Assembly (NCBI GenBank): GCA_038330415.1
Contig: JBBQNZ010000001.1
Coordinates: 1 to 64,000 of the forward strand
From: Fodinibacter sp038330415
Lineage (GTDB): Bacteria > Actinomycetota > Actinomycetes > Actinomycetales > Dermatophilaceae
Reading direction: 5' to 3'
DNA length: 64,000 bases
Shown here piece by piece: positions 37,662 through 48,056 of the stretch. The notes under the pieces were generated by a model. That model worked only from the letters and a program-made list of their open reading frames with translations. It was not told the origin of the DNA and did no database searches. Numbering within the stretch: position 1 is the first letter of the stretch; the number at the start of each line of letters is the position of its first letter. The position numbers and the translations under genes were made by a program.

Positions 37662-38227
37662 GGCTGGCTCGGGAAGCCGCGGGAGAAGGCGTAGACCGGT
37701 TCGCGGTGCTCGCCGTCGTCGGGCACCGGCCGGTCGGCCCAGCGGCGCAGCAGCGCAGCCACCTCATCGGACAGCTCGCCCAGCTCGTGCGGGGACAGCC
37801 GCATCCAGGCGGAGGTCGCGAAGGAGACGGCGTCCCACGTCGGGTCGGAGTCCGCGTTCGCCATCCAGTCGCGCACCCGGGTCTCCTGGCGCCGCAGCGC
37901 GAGGGCCTCCGCCTCGAGTGCCGCGTCGACCGCAGCCGGGTCGGTGAGCTCCTGCCGGCTCCACCGGGTGGCCGCGGAGACCAGCCGCCACCAGCGCTCA
38001 CGTCGGTCGCGGGCCAGCTCCGGCGCCTCCTCCACCAGCCCGGCCGCGGCCAGCACCTTGAGGTGGTGGCTCGCGTTGCCGACGGCCTGGCCGGTGCGCG
38101 CGGCCAGCATGGATGCCGTCGACGGGCCGTCGACCTTGAGCGCGTCCATGATCCGCGAGCGGAAGGGATGGGCCAGCGCGGCCAGGGGGGCGGCCTCGCG
38201 CAGGGTGCGTACCTCGGGTCGCGTCAT
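37658..38227 (-). CDS. ArsR-type winged-helix repressor
   Basis: A 189-aa regulator. The N-terminal winged helix (residues about 1-85) has LAALAHPFRSRIMDALKVDG, ASMLAARTGQAVGNASHHLK and VLAAAGLVEEA. The C-terminal half is helical and Trp-containing, longer than classic metal-sensing ArsR, with no clear metal-binding Cys pair, so it may sense a small molecule. It is the first gene of an operon with the MFS exporter. ATG 38227 follows a TAGCGT -10 box by 7 bases, and a perfect palindrome overlaps the -35, suggesting autorepression. Confidence 0.88.
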   Translation of the reverse strand: MTRPEVRTLREAAPLAALAHPFRSRIMDALKVDGPSTASMLAARTGQAVGNASHHLKVLAAAGLVEEAPELARDRRERWWRLVSAATRWSRQELTDPAAVDAALEAEALALRRQETRVRDWMANADSDPTWDAVSFATSAWMRLSPHELGELSDEVAALLRRWADRPVPDDGEHREPVYAFSRGFPSQP

Positions 38228-38234
38228 GCCTCCC

Positions 38235-38274
38235 ACGCTAACTCCACAATGAATGTTGCACAAGAAGTCTTGTG
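38235..38274 (-). promoter_or_regulatory. ArsR promoter with palindromic operator
   Basis: On the minus strand: -35 TTGTGC (38258-38263), a 17-bp spacer, then -10 TAGCGT (38235-38240), 7 bases before the ATG. A perfect palindrome CACAAGA-AG-TCTTGTG (38259-38274) overlaps the -35, the expected site for an autorepressor. Confidence 0.65.
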
Positions 38275-38330
38275 TATGTCCCTCCGCCACGTTGCCCACG
38301 GTGCCCGGATGCCGTGGGTTCCGGGGGACC

Positions 38331-38387
38331 GACCCGAGCCGGGAGTCGCGACCCGAGCCGGGAGTCGCGACCCGAGCCCGGAGAACT
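38331..38387. repeat. Three tandem 19-bp direct repeats
   Basis: GACCCGAGCCGGGAGTCGC occurs twice exactly (38331-38349 and 38350-38368) and a third time with changes in its second half (38369-38387). It lies between the two divergent units and could be a binding-site array or simple tandem duplication. Confidence 0.85.
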
Positions 38388-38510
38388 GAGGTGGTGGCCT
38401 GGGAATGAGGTACCTCAGACGCTGCGGATGCCGGTGGAGATACGCACGACGCCCGATGTGGCGCTCCACCTCAGCCGACGAATGTTGACGACGTCGGGAT
38501 CGACCGATCC
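38386..38510 (+). promoter_or_regulatory. Cluster of palindromes upstream of the small gene and LAL regulator
   Basis: TGAGGTACCTCA (38406-38417) is a perfect palindrome. It is nested inside a wider inverted repeat, CTGAGGTGG (38386-38394) and CCACCTCAG (38466-38474), that uses the same half-site. GGATCG-AC-CGATCC (38497-38510) is a second palindrome just before the ribosome-binding site. These are candidate operators. Confidence 0.45.
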
Positions 38511-38537
38511 GGACACCGAACTCCCCAGGAGCACATC

Positions 38538-38783
38538 GTGAGCCTCTACATCGACAACAACGTCGTCCAGGCCGACATCGACCGGCGCTTCGAGCTGGCC
38601 GGCGTCGACATCCACGACACCACCCACCGTGCCCGGAACGGGTCGGACCTGCCGACCCGTCCGCTGGCGATTCACCCCCTCGCGGCGTTCTTCGCCCGCC
38701 TCGTCGGCGGCAGCGCCACGTCGAGGACGTCGCGGTCGCACCGTGACGCCCAGGCCGCCAGCGGCCGCCCGCGCCACCCGTGA
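38538..38783 (+). CDS. Small protein of unknown function coupled to the LAL regulator
   Basis: An 81-aa protein beginning MSLYIDNNVVQADIDRRFEL, with an acidic first half and a basic C-terminal half rich in Arg, Ser and His. I do not recognise the family. It is believed real because AGGAG precedes the GTG at good spacing and its TGA stop overlaps the GTG of the next gene (GTGA), the same coupling used by many real gene pairs here. Its first ~30 residues look like a folded or binding segment; the tail looks disordered. It may act with the regulator, but that is inference. It could also be a short leader ORF. Confidence 0.55.
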   Translation: MSLYIDNNVVQADIDRRFELAGVDIHDTTHRARNGSDLPTRPLAIHPLAAFFARLVGGSATSRTSRSHRDAQAASGRPRHP

Positions 38784-41731
38784 CCACGCTCGCGTCGGCA
38801 CCCAGTGCCATGATCGGCACCGTGCCGCCGAGAACCACGACCGAGCTGGTCGGTCGCCACGAGGAGGTCCACCGCATCCTCGACGCCCTGGGCTGGGCCG
38901 ACGGGGGCGGCGGGGCCGCCCTCCTCGGTGGCGACGCCGGTATCGGCAAGACCGCGGTGGTCGGGCACCTCACCCGGCTCGCCCTCGACCGGCGCACGCT
39001 CGTCGGGCACTGCGTCGGCGAGGGCGGCACCAGCCTGCCGTACCTGCCCTTCGTCGAGATGTTCGCGGCCCTCGACAGCCGCGAGCGCGAACTCGTCGAC
39101 GAGCTGGTCGCCGACCACCCCGGGCTGGTGCCGCTCGTCCCGCGCGTGGCGTCCGGGGCCCGCGAGGATGCCGTGCGCGCCGACCTCGTCGAGGCCGTGC
39201 ACGGCGCCCTCGCGGACCTCGGGCGCCGCGGCCCGCTGCTCGTGGTCGTCGAGGACGTGCACTGGGCCGACGAGTCGACCCGCGACCTGCTCACCCTGCT
39301 GTTCACCCGCGGGCTCACCGACGGCGTGGCCCTGCTCGCCACCTACCGCAGCGACGACGTGCACCGGCGGCACCCGCTGGCCGGCGCCCTCGCCGTGTGG
39401 TCGCGCCTTCCCGGGCTCACCCGGGTCGACCTCGGGCCGCTGCCCGACTCCGACCTGCGTCGCGTGGTGCGCCGCGCCGGCGTGGGCCTCGACGACGACG
39501 CCGTCGAGCTCGTCGCGCGACGCGCCGAGGGCAACGCGTTCTTCGCCGAGGAGCTCGCCACGGCCACCGGTGACCGCGGTGCCGACCCCGCCGACCTCGC
39601 GCGCCTGCTGCTCACCCGGGTCGACCGGCTCGACGACACGGCGCAGGCCGTCGTGCGGGTCGCCGCCGTCATCGGCCGCCGGGTGCCGCACGCCCTGCTC
39701 GACACAGTGGCCGGTGTCGATGCCGTCACGCTGGGCGGTGCGCTGCGGGCCGCCGTCGAGCACCACGTGCTCGAGCCGTGGGGTGAGCAGGGTTACGAGT
39801 TCCGCCACGCCCTGCTCGCCGAGGCGGTCAGCGACGACCTGCTGCCCGCCGAGCGCCTCCAGCTGCACCGCGCCTGCGTCGAGGCCCTGCGTGCCGACCC
39901 GACGCTCGGAACCTCGGCCGACCTCGCGCGCCACGCCCTGGCGGCCGGTGACCGGGCCGCGGCCCTGCAGGCCTCGGTCCTCGCCGGTGACGCCGCCCAG
40001 CGGATGGGCGGCCCGGCCGAGGCGCTCGCCCACTACGAGATGGCGCTCACCCTGGCCGACGTCGTGGGACCCCGCGCGGGCGGTGCCGGCGAGGCGGGTG
40101 ACGGCGCCGACCCGGCATCCGGGCACGCCCTCACCCTGCGCGCGGTCGGGGCCGCCATCGGCAGCGGACGCACCGGCCGGGCGATGGCCCTGCTGCGCGC
40201 TCGGCTCGAGACCGACCTGCCCACCGACCACGAGCGGGCCGAGCTGCTCGGCGCCCTGGCCTTCGCGGCCCGGCTCACCGAGGAGCGCATCGACACGCTC
40301 GCCCTCACCGACGAGGCGCTGCGGCTGCTGGCCCCGGGCGCCCCGGTGGGCCTACGCGTGGGGCTGCTCGCGCGGCGCGCCGAGGCCCTGATGGACAGCG
40401 GGGCGGAACCGGAGGCACTCGAGGTCGCCGACGAGGCGATGGCGCTGGCGGTGGAGCACGACCTGGCCGTCGACCGCACCGACCTCGCCTCCATCCTCGC
40501 CCGGCTCAGCGAGACCTCCGGCGACCCGCGCGAGTCGATCCGCCGGCTCGAGGGGGCGGTGGCGGCGTGGACCCGCGAGCCCGACCTCGCGCTGCTGCGC
40601 GCCATGGACATCCTGGCCTCGGTGCACTTCCGCCAGGGTGACCACGAGGCGGCGCTGGCGGCGTATGAGCGCACCGTGGCCGAGGCCCGGCGGGCCGGCC
40701 TGGAGTGGTCGGTCTACGGGGTCGACGCCCGGGCCATGGTGGTGACGACCGCCTACGAGATGGGCGAGTGGGACCGCGCCGCTGGCGCGGCCGAGCACGA
40801 CATCGAGACGGGGATGCCGGCCTGGGCGGCCGCCAGCATCGACGCCGCCGCCGGGGGGCTGCTCGCGGCACGGGGGCAGCTGAGCGCCACCGATCTGCTC
40901 GCCGCCACCCGCCCGTGGTGGGTCGACGACGGGCGCACGGCGGTGCAGTCCGGGATCGCCGCGGTCGACCTCCTCGGTAGTGGCGGCGACGTCGACCGGA
41001 TGCTCGCCGTGCACGACGAGGTCGTCGACTTCCTGCGCGGCCTCTGGGGTCGGGGCCAGGTGGCGGTCGAGGTGCGGCTGGCCGCCCTCGCCATGGGCCA
41101 CCTCGCCACGGCGCTGCGCTCCCGCCCGCCGGCAGGTCGCCGCGACCTCCTGGCGCAGGTCGACCGGCTGTGGCTGCAGGCCCAGGAGGTGTGGGGCGAG
41201 GGTTCGCTGCTGCACCCGCCGCTGCTGGAGGGCCGGGCGTGGCAGGTGCGGGCGCAGGCAGAGCACCAGCGGGCGCGCTGGGCCGGAGGCGACGACGTGC
41301 CCCTCGACGGGCTCGTGGCCCGCTGGCGCGAGGTGGTCGACCGGTTCGAGCAGTACGGCGAGCGCTACGAGGCGTCGCGCGGCCGGTGGCGCCTCGCCGA
41401 GGTGCTCGTCGCAGCCGGTGACCCGAGCGCCGTCCACGAGCTGCGGCTCGCCCGCGAGACGGCGCAGGCGCTCGGCGCCCGGCCACTGCTCGCGGCCCTC
41501 GAGCACCTGGCTCCGCGGAACGAGCGGGCTCCCGGCACGCTCACCGCCCGCGAGGCCGAGGTGCTGGGCCTGCTCGCGGAGGGCAGGTCCAACGGCGAGA
41601 TCGGCCGGGCCCTGTTCATCAGCACCAAGACGGCCAGCGTGCACGTGTCCAACATCCTGGCCAAGCTCGGCGCGGCGTCGCGCGGTGAGGCCGTCGCGGT
41701 CGCGAGGGCCGGCGGCCTCCTCGACGAATGA
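38780..41731 (+). CDS. Large ATP-binding LuxR-family (LAL/MalT-like) regulator
   Basis: A 983-aa regulator. The N-terminal AAA-type ATPase has Walker A GGDAGIGKT (50-58) and Walker B LLVVVEDVHWAD (about 153-164). A long helical, TPR-like middle region (about 380-900) follows. The LuxR helix-turn-helix is at the end: LTAREAEVLGLLAEGRSNGE, then LFISTKTASVHVSNILAKL. LAL proteins are ATP-dependent activators of sugar or secondary-metabolite genes; the target here is unknown. GTG 38780 overlaps the preceding stop; ATG 38810 is an alternative. Confidence 0.92.
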   Translation: MTTLASAPSAMIGTVPPRTTTELVGRHEEVHRILDALGWADGGGGAALLGGDAGIGKTAVVGHLTRLALDRRTLVGHCVGEGGTSLPYLPFVEMFAALDSRERELVDELVADHPGLVPLVPRVASGAREDAVRADLVEAVHGALADLGRRGPLLVVVEDVHWADESTRDLLTLLFTRGLTDGVALLATYRSDDVHRRHPLAGALAVWSRLPGLTRVDLGPLPDSDLRRVVRRAGVGLDDDAVELVARRAEGNAFFAEELATATGDRGADPADLARLLLTRVDRLDDTAQAVVRVAAVIGRRVPHALLDTVAGVDAVTLGGALRAAVEHHVLEPWGEQGYEFRHALLAEAVSDDLLPAERLQLHRACVEALRADPTLGTSADLARHALAAGDRAAALQASVLAGDAAQRMGGPAEALAHYEMALTLADVVGPRAGGAGEAGDGADPASGHALTLRAVGAAIGSGRTGRAMALLRARLETDLPTDHERAELLGALAFAARLTEERIDTLALTDEALRLLAPGAPVGLRVGLLARRAEALMDSGAEPEALEVADEAMALAVEHDLAVDRTDLASILARLSETSGDPRESIRRLEGAVAAWTREPDLALLRAMDILASVHFRQGDHEAALAAYERTVAEARRAGLEWSVYGVDARAMVVTTAYEMGEWDRAAGAAEHDIETGMPAWAAASIDAAAGGLLAARGQLSATDLLAATRPWWVDDGRTAVQSGIAAVDLLGSGGDVDRMLAVHDEVVDFLRGLWGRGQVAVEVRLAALAMGHLATALRSRPPAGRRDLLAQVDRLWLQAQEVWGEGSLLHPPLLEGRAWQVRAQAEHQRARWAGGDDVPLDGLVARWREVVDRFEQYGERYEASRGRWRLAEVLVAAGDPSAVHELRLARETAQALGARPLLAALEHLAPRNERAPGTLTAREAEVLGLLAEGRSNGEIGRALFISTKTASVHVSNILAKLGAASRGEAVAVARAGGLLDE

Positions 41732-41753
41732 GCCCTGACCTTGTAGGGCAGAA

Positions 41754-41772
41754 GCCGCCCGAACCGGGCGGC
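41754..41772. terminator. Hairpin between the LAL gene and ctaA
   Basis: GCCGCCCG, loop AAC, CGGGCGGC forms a perfect 8-bp stem between two convergent genes, without a T-run. Confidence 0.55.
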
Positions 41773-41798
41773 CTGCGGCGTGTTGCGCGGCCGTTCCC

Positions 41799-42740
41799 CT
41801 ACGAGGTCGGGGAGGGGTCGAGGCGGCGCAGGGCGAGGATGCCGTTGGTGAGCGCCACCACGAGCAGGCTGGCCCCGAGCATGTGGGCGATGACGAGCGC
41901 CTCGGGCAGGTTCGTGAAGTACTGCACGTAGCCGATCAGCCCCTGCGCGAGCGCGACGCCGAGCACCACGAGCCAGGCCCGGGCCGGGCCGGGCTCGTCG
42001 TCTACCGCGGTGAGCCGCGCGGCCAGCCAGGTGGCGACGACCAGCCCGATGAAGATCATCACGAGGTCGGCGTGCAGCCACGAGACGGTGCGCGGGTCGA
42101 AGCCGAAGCGGTTCGGCTCGTCGGCGTCGCCGGAGTGCGGGCCGGAGCCGGTGACCACCGTGCCGAGCACCAGCACGGCGCCGCCGACCACCACGCTGAC
42201 CCACGCGAGGCGGGTCACCAGGGGCGCGACGAGCGGGCGTGGCGGTCCGGCGGCCTCGTGGCGGGCGAACCAGAGGTAGGACGACACGGCCACCAGGCCC
42301 ATCGACACCAGGAAGTGCGCGGCCACGATGGCCGGGTTGAGCCCCAGCAGCACGGTGACCCCGCCGAGCAGCGCCTGACCCAGCACGCCGACCAGCACCA
42401 GGCCCGCACCGACCTTCATCGGGCGCCGCGGAGCCCACCGCCACACGGCCAGCACGGTCGCGACCGCGAGTACGAGGAGCACGCCGGTCAGGGTGCGGTT
42501 GCCGAACTCGATGTACTTGTGGAAGCCCTCGGCCTGCTCGACGGTGGGGGTGATCGAGCCGTCGGTGCACTCGGGCCAGGTGGGGCAGCCGAGGCCGCTG
42601 CCGGTGACCCGCACCAGGCCGCCGGTCACGACGATGCCGACCTCGGCCACCAGGTTGGCCAGGAGGATCGGGGCCAGCCAGCGGGAGCCGGGGCGCGGCG
42701 CCGCTTCGGGCGCGGGGGTGGTGGTGCTCGTACTCGTCAC
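41799..42740 (-). CDS. ctaA: Heme A synthase (COX15/CtaA)
   Basis: A 313-aa polytopic membrane protein that oxidises heme O to heme A for cytochrome c oxidase. Conserved features are VTGGLVRVTGSGLGCPTWPE, the Cys pair near CPTWPEC, HKYIEFGNRTLTG, the heme-ligand His in AAHFLVSMG, and LHADLVMIF. About eight helices. The GTG start follows a TAACCT -10 box by 6 bases. It works downstream of CtaB and with SURF1 elsewhere in the window. Confidence 0.95.
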   Translation of the reverse strand: MTSTSTTTPAPEAAPRPGSRWLAPILLANLVAEVGIVVTGGLVRVTGSGLGCPTWPECTDGSITPTVEQAEGFHKYIEFGNRTLTGVLLVLAVATVLAVWRWAPRRPMKVGAGLVLVGVLGQALLGGVTVLLGLNPAIVAAHFLVSMGLVAVSSYLWFARHEAAGPPRPLVAPLVTRLAWVSVVVGGAVLVLGTVVTGSGPHSGDADEPNRFGFDPRTVSWLHADLVMIFIGLVVATWLAARLTAVDDEPGPARAWLVVLGVALAQGLIGYVQYFTNLPEALVIAHMLGASLLVVALTNGILALRRLDPSPTS

Positions 42741-42746
42741 GGCACA

Positions 42747-42752
42747 AGGTTA
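42747..42752 (-). promoter_or_regulatory. -10 box TAACCT for ctaA
   Basis: TAACCT on the minus strand is followed by 6 bases and the ctaA GTG, giving a leaderless arrangement in the 45-bp gap after the ABC permease gene. Confidence 0.45.
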
Positions 42753-42785
42753 CGGCGGCCCCGAGGGTGCCCTGTGCAGGGTTGG

Positions 42786-43546
42786 TCAGTCGCCCCAGCG
42801 GAAGAACCGGCGGGCGAGGACACCGCCGGCCAGGCCCCACACCACCAGCACGGCCCACTGCGCCCACGGCCACCCGCCGGCGACGACGGCGGTGCGCATC
42901 GCGTCGCCCAGCGCACCGGAGGGCAGCAGCGCGGCCACGGTGCCCAGCGCCCCGGGCAGGAGGGCGGTGGGCAACAGCACCCCGAGCCCGAGCAGCACCA
43001 CCCAGACCAGGTTGGCGATCGCGAGCACGGCCTCGGCCCGCACGGTGCCGGCGAGCAGCAGCGCCAGGGCCACGAACGCGGCGCTCCCGAGCAGCACCGT
43101 CACGAGCATGGGCAGGATGCCGCCCGCCTCCGGCCGCGCCCCGAGCGCGACTCCCAGCGCCCCGAGCACGACGACCTGCACGGCCAGCACCGAGAGCACC
43201 GCCAGGCACTTGGCGGCGAGCAGCCCTCCGCGTCCGAGGGGGGTGGTGCCGAGCAGGCGCAGCACCCCGGCGCGTCGGTCGAACCCGGTGGAGATCGCCT
43301 GCCCGGTGAATGCGGTGGAGACGACGGCCAGCGCCAGTGCCCCGGCGAGCGCGACGTCGGCGCGGGGTTCGGGTCCGAGGTCGGGCACCGAGGCCAGGGC
43401 GAGCCCGACCAGGGCCAGCGCGGGCAGCACCACCGAGACGAGCAGCTGCTCGCCGTTCGCGAGCAGGGCCCGCGTCTCGAACGACGCCCGCGAGAGCACC
43501 CGCTGCCGAGCGGCGGCCGCCGCCGGACGGTCCGGAGCCACCGCGC

Positions 43547-43550
<4 letters not shown>
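42786..43550 (-). CDS. ABC-2 type transporter permease
   Basis: A 254-aa membrane protein with about six hydrophobic segments (such as LLVSVVLPALALVGLALAS, VLSVLAVQVVVLGALGVAL) and the ABC-2 motif region FTGQAISTGFDRRAGVLRLLG. It starts with an ATG overlapping the ATPase gene stop (ATGA). The ATPase-permease pair beside ctaA and sufR is conserved in actinobacteria (Rv1456c-Rv1458c region, from memory). The substrate is unknown; a link to heme or oxidase maturation is only suggested by position. Confidence 0.9.
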
Positions 43551-44257
<707 letters not shown>

Positions 44258-44265
44258 GGCTCGAC

Positions 44266-44275
44266 ATCCTAGGCT
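44266..44275. promoter_or_regulatory. Overlapping divergent -10 boxes (ABC operon and psd)
   Basis: Minus-strand TAGGAT (44266-44271) sits 8 bases before the ABC ATPase GTG. Plus-strand TAGGCT (44270-44275) sits 7 bases before the psd ATG at 44283. The two boxes share the bases TA at 44270-44271 within ATCCTAGGCT, and only 25 bp separate the two start codons. Confidence 0.5.
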
Positions 44276-44282
44276 GGCGCCC

Positions 44283-44954
44283 ATGCCCCGCATCGACAGG
44301 GAGGCCGCGCCCGCCACCATGGTGGCCGCCGCGCCAGCCGCCCTTGCCCTCCTGCTCGGCCGACCGCGGACGGCGGCCGTGCTCGGCCTCCTCCCGGTCG
44401 CCGTGGCCGCCTTCTTCCGCGACCCCGAGCGCACCCCCGACCACGCCGCCGTGCCGGTCGACGACGTGCTCTCCCCGGCCGACGGCAAGGTGATGCACGC
44501 GGGCGCCGCCGTCGAGGGGCTGGCCCCCGAGGGGGAGTGGCAGCAGGTCAGCATCTTCCTGTCCGCCTTCGACGTGCACATCAACCGGGCTCCGTACGGC
44601 GGCCGGGTCGTCGAGGTGCAACAGCGGCCCGGTCAGTGGCTGGCGGCGTACAAGCACGAGAGCGCCCACCTCAACGAGCGCAGCGACATCACCGTCGAGC
44701 GGCAGGTCGGCGACGAGCTGCGCCGGGTGCACTTCCGGCAGATCGTCGGCCTGATGGCCCGTCGGGTGGTCACCCGGGTCTCCGAGACCGACGAGCTCAC
44801 CACCGGCCAGCGGGTGGGGCTGATGAAGTTCGGCTCGCGGATGGACGTGTTCGTGCCGCCCGAGTGCGACCTGCTCGTCGCCACCGGTGATCGGGTCGTC
44901 GCCGGCGAGACCGTGATCGCCCGGTGGGCGCGCCCGGTCCGGGTGACCGGGTGA
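44283..44954 (+). CDS. psd: Phosphatidylserine decarboxylase (short, archaeal-type)
   Basis: A 223-aa membrane-associated proenzyme converting phosphatidylserine to phosphatidylethanolamine. LSPADGKVMHAG and SIFLSAFDVHINRAPYGG are typical, and the self-cleavage site that creates the pyruvoyl group is Gly184-Ser185 in KFGSRMDVFVP. It lacks the long N-terminal part of E. coli Psd, as in archaeal-type enzymes. It is coupled to pssA by a GTGA overlap, so the two successive pathway steps are adjacent. Confidence 0.94.
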   Translation: MPRIDREAAPATMVAAAPAALALLLGRPRTAAVLGLLPVAVAAFFRDPERTPDHAAVPVDDVLSPADGKVMHAGAAVEGLAPEGEWQQVSIFLSAFDVHINRAPYGGRVVEVQQRPGQWLAAYKHESAHLNERSDITVERQVGDELRRVHFRQIVGLMARRVVTRVSETDELTTGQRVGLMKFGSRMDVFVPPECDLLVATGDRVVAGETVIARWARPVRVTG

Positions 44955-45898
44955 CCAGCCCGGCGGCGCCGGGGCGCCGCCGCATCCTCGACCGCTGGCG
45001 GCTGGTGTCGCCGACCGGCGCCCAGGTCGTCAGCCTTCGCCAGCTGCCCAAGCGCGAGCGTGCCCGGCTGCTCGCGCCGAGCGCCTTCACCACCTTGAAC
45101 ATGATCAGCGGGCTGTCCTCGGTGATGCTCGCCTTCGACGGGCACTTCACCCTGGCCGCCGCGCTCATCGCGGTGTCGATCGTCCTTGACATCGCCGACG
45201 GTTTCGTGGCCCGGCTGATCGGGGCCACCTCGCCGTTCGGCCTGCAGCTCGACTCACTCGCCGACCTGATCTCGTTCGGCCTCGCACCGGCAATCCTGGT
45301 GCACACCTGGGCGCTCGACGAGTGGCCGATCCTGTCCTGGCTGGCGGCCTTCTTCTGGCTGGCGTGTGCGGCGTTCCGGCTGGCCCGGTTCAACGTCACC
45401 ATCGACCCGCTGGCCGACAAGCGCTACTTCGTCGGGCTGCCCTCGCCCGGCGCCGCCGCCGTCGTCATGGCGACCATCCTGGCGCTCGACTCGCCGCACT
45501 TCGGCCCGGGCACCGGCCCCTGGCAGGCCTGGTTTCCCCTGCTGGTCAGCGTGGTGCCGGCGCTGCTGATGGTGATGACGGTGCGCTTCCGGTCCTTTCG
45601 CAACCTGCTCTCGCCGCAGACCCGCAACGCCCGGCTCACCACCGGGGGCGTCGGCCTCGCCGTCCTTTCCGGTCTGCTCCTGGCTCCCGGGCTGACCAGC
45701 CTCATCGTCGCCTACGGCTACGTGCTCACCGCCCCGCTGGGGGTGCTCACCGCACCGTTGCGCGAGCGGTGGTTGGGGCCGGAGTCCGTCGCACCACCGC
45801 GGCGCCGGATGCCGTCGGTCTTCCTCCCGCTCGACGACGAGGACGATGACGACGACACCGACGCCGATCCCGGCTCCGACGAGGGTGTCGAGACTTAG
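44951..45898 (+). CDS. pssA: CDP-diacylglycerol-serine O-phosphatidyltransferase
   Basis: A 315-aa membrane enzyme making phosphatidylserine from CDP-diacylglycerol and serine. The CDP-alcohol phosphatidyltransferase motif D-x2-DG-x2-AR-x8-G-x3-D-x3-D is complete in DIADGFVARLI and the following LQLDSLAD. Several helices follow. The C terminus ends in an unusually acidic run (LDDEDDDDDTDADPGSDEG). The GTG overlaps the psd stop. Confidence 0.95.
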   Translation: MTSPAAPGRRRILDRWRLVSPTGAQVVSLRQLPKRERARLLAPSAFTTLNMISGLSSVMLAFDGHFTLAAALIAVSIVLDIADGFVARLIGATSPFGLQLDSLADLISFGLAPAILVHTWALDEWPILSWLAAFFWLACAAFRLARFNVTIDPLADKRYFVGLPSPGAAAVVMATILALDSPHFGPGTGPWQAWFPLLVSVVPALLMVMTVRFRSFRNLLSPQTRNARLTTGGVGLAVLSGLLLAPGLTSLIVAYGYVLTAPLGVLTAPLRERWLGPESVAPPRRRMPSVFLPLDDEDDDDDTDADPGSDEGVET

Positions 45899-45909
45899 GA
45901 CACCCTTGC

Positions 45910-45939
45910 TTGGACACGCCGCCGCCAATTACCTAACAT
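45910..45939 (+). promoter_or_regulatory. sufR/suf operon promoter
   Basis: -35 TTGGAC (45910-45915), an 18-bp spacer and -10 TAACAT (45934-45939) are followed by 6 bases and the sufR GTG, giving a leaderless transcript. SufR is expected to bind here when it holds its cluster, but I see no unambiguous palindrome. Confidence 0.55.
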
Positions 45940-45945
45940 GGGTGT

Positions 45946-46634
45946 GTGGTTAATACCGATGCACACGTCCTGGAGTCGCGCACCCGCGACCGGGTGCTGC
46001 GCGTCGTCAGCCAGGAGGGGCCGGTCAGCATCACCACCCTCGTCGAGCGGCTCGGCCTCACCGAGACCGCCGTCCGCCGCCAGGTCGACACGCTGCACGC
46101 CGAGGGGCTGGTCGAGTCCCGCGAGGCCACCGGCCCGCGCCGGCGCGGCCGCCCGGCCAAGTCGTGGGTGCTCACCGAGCACGGCCACCGCGCCCTGGTC
46201 AGCGACTACGACCACCTCGCCGGTGAGGCCCTGCGCTTCCTGAGCGACACCGTCGGTGCCGACGCGGTGCACCAGTTCGCCGAGCACCGGGTCGCCTCCC
46301 TCGAGCAGCGCTACGCCGACCGCATCGACGCCGCCGGTGACGACACCGCCGCCCGGGCCGGCGCCCTGGTCGACGCGCTCAACGCCGACGGCTACGCGGC
46401 ATCCGCCCGCCCGGTCGGCCCGGCGGGCGCCGGCCAGCTCACCGGCATCCAGCTCTGCCAGGGCCACTGCCCGGTGCAGCACGTCGCGGCCGAGTTCCCC
46501 CAGTTCTGCGAGGCCGAGACCGAGGCGTTCTCACGCCTGCTCGGCGTCCACGTCCAGCGCCTGGCCACCCTGGCCCACGGCGACCACGTCTGCACCACCT
46601 TCGTCCCCACACCGACCACCGAGAGGCCCTCGTC

Positions 46635-46638
<4 letters not shown>
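45946..46638 (+). CDS. sufR: Fe-S-sensing repressor SufR
   Basis: A 230-aa DeoR/ArsR-like regulator. The N-terminal winged helix has SITTLVERLGLTETAVRRQV and the wing GPRRRGRPAK. The C-terminal sensor holds the Cys ligands in QLCQGHCPVQHV and FPQFCEAE for an Fe-S cluster. Holo-SufR represses suf genes; loss of the cluster relieves it (known from cyanobacteria and mycobacteria). Several GTG codons overlap at the start; GTG 45946 gives the frame, 6 bases after TAACAT. It overlaps sufB by ATGA. Confidence 0.95.

Positions 46639-48055
<1,417 letters not shown>

Positions 48056-48056
<1 letters not shown>

Larger units (their letters stand above)
38228..38537. other. 310-bp intergenic control region
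   Basis: It separates the ArsR-MFS operon (left) from the 81-aa gene and LAL regulator (right). It contains the ArsR promoter and palindrome, three tandem 19-bp repeats and several palindromes, each listed separately. No gene was seen. Confidence 0.6.

Noticed and set aside
34872..37694. 940-codon plus-strand frame spanning tkt, ctaB and the MFS gene
   Set aside because: Crosses several confident genes on both strands and carries no domain.
38331..38387. 19-bp repeats considered as a CRISPR array
   Set aside because: Direct head-to-tail copies without spacers and no cas genes nearby.
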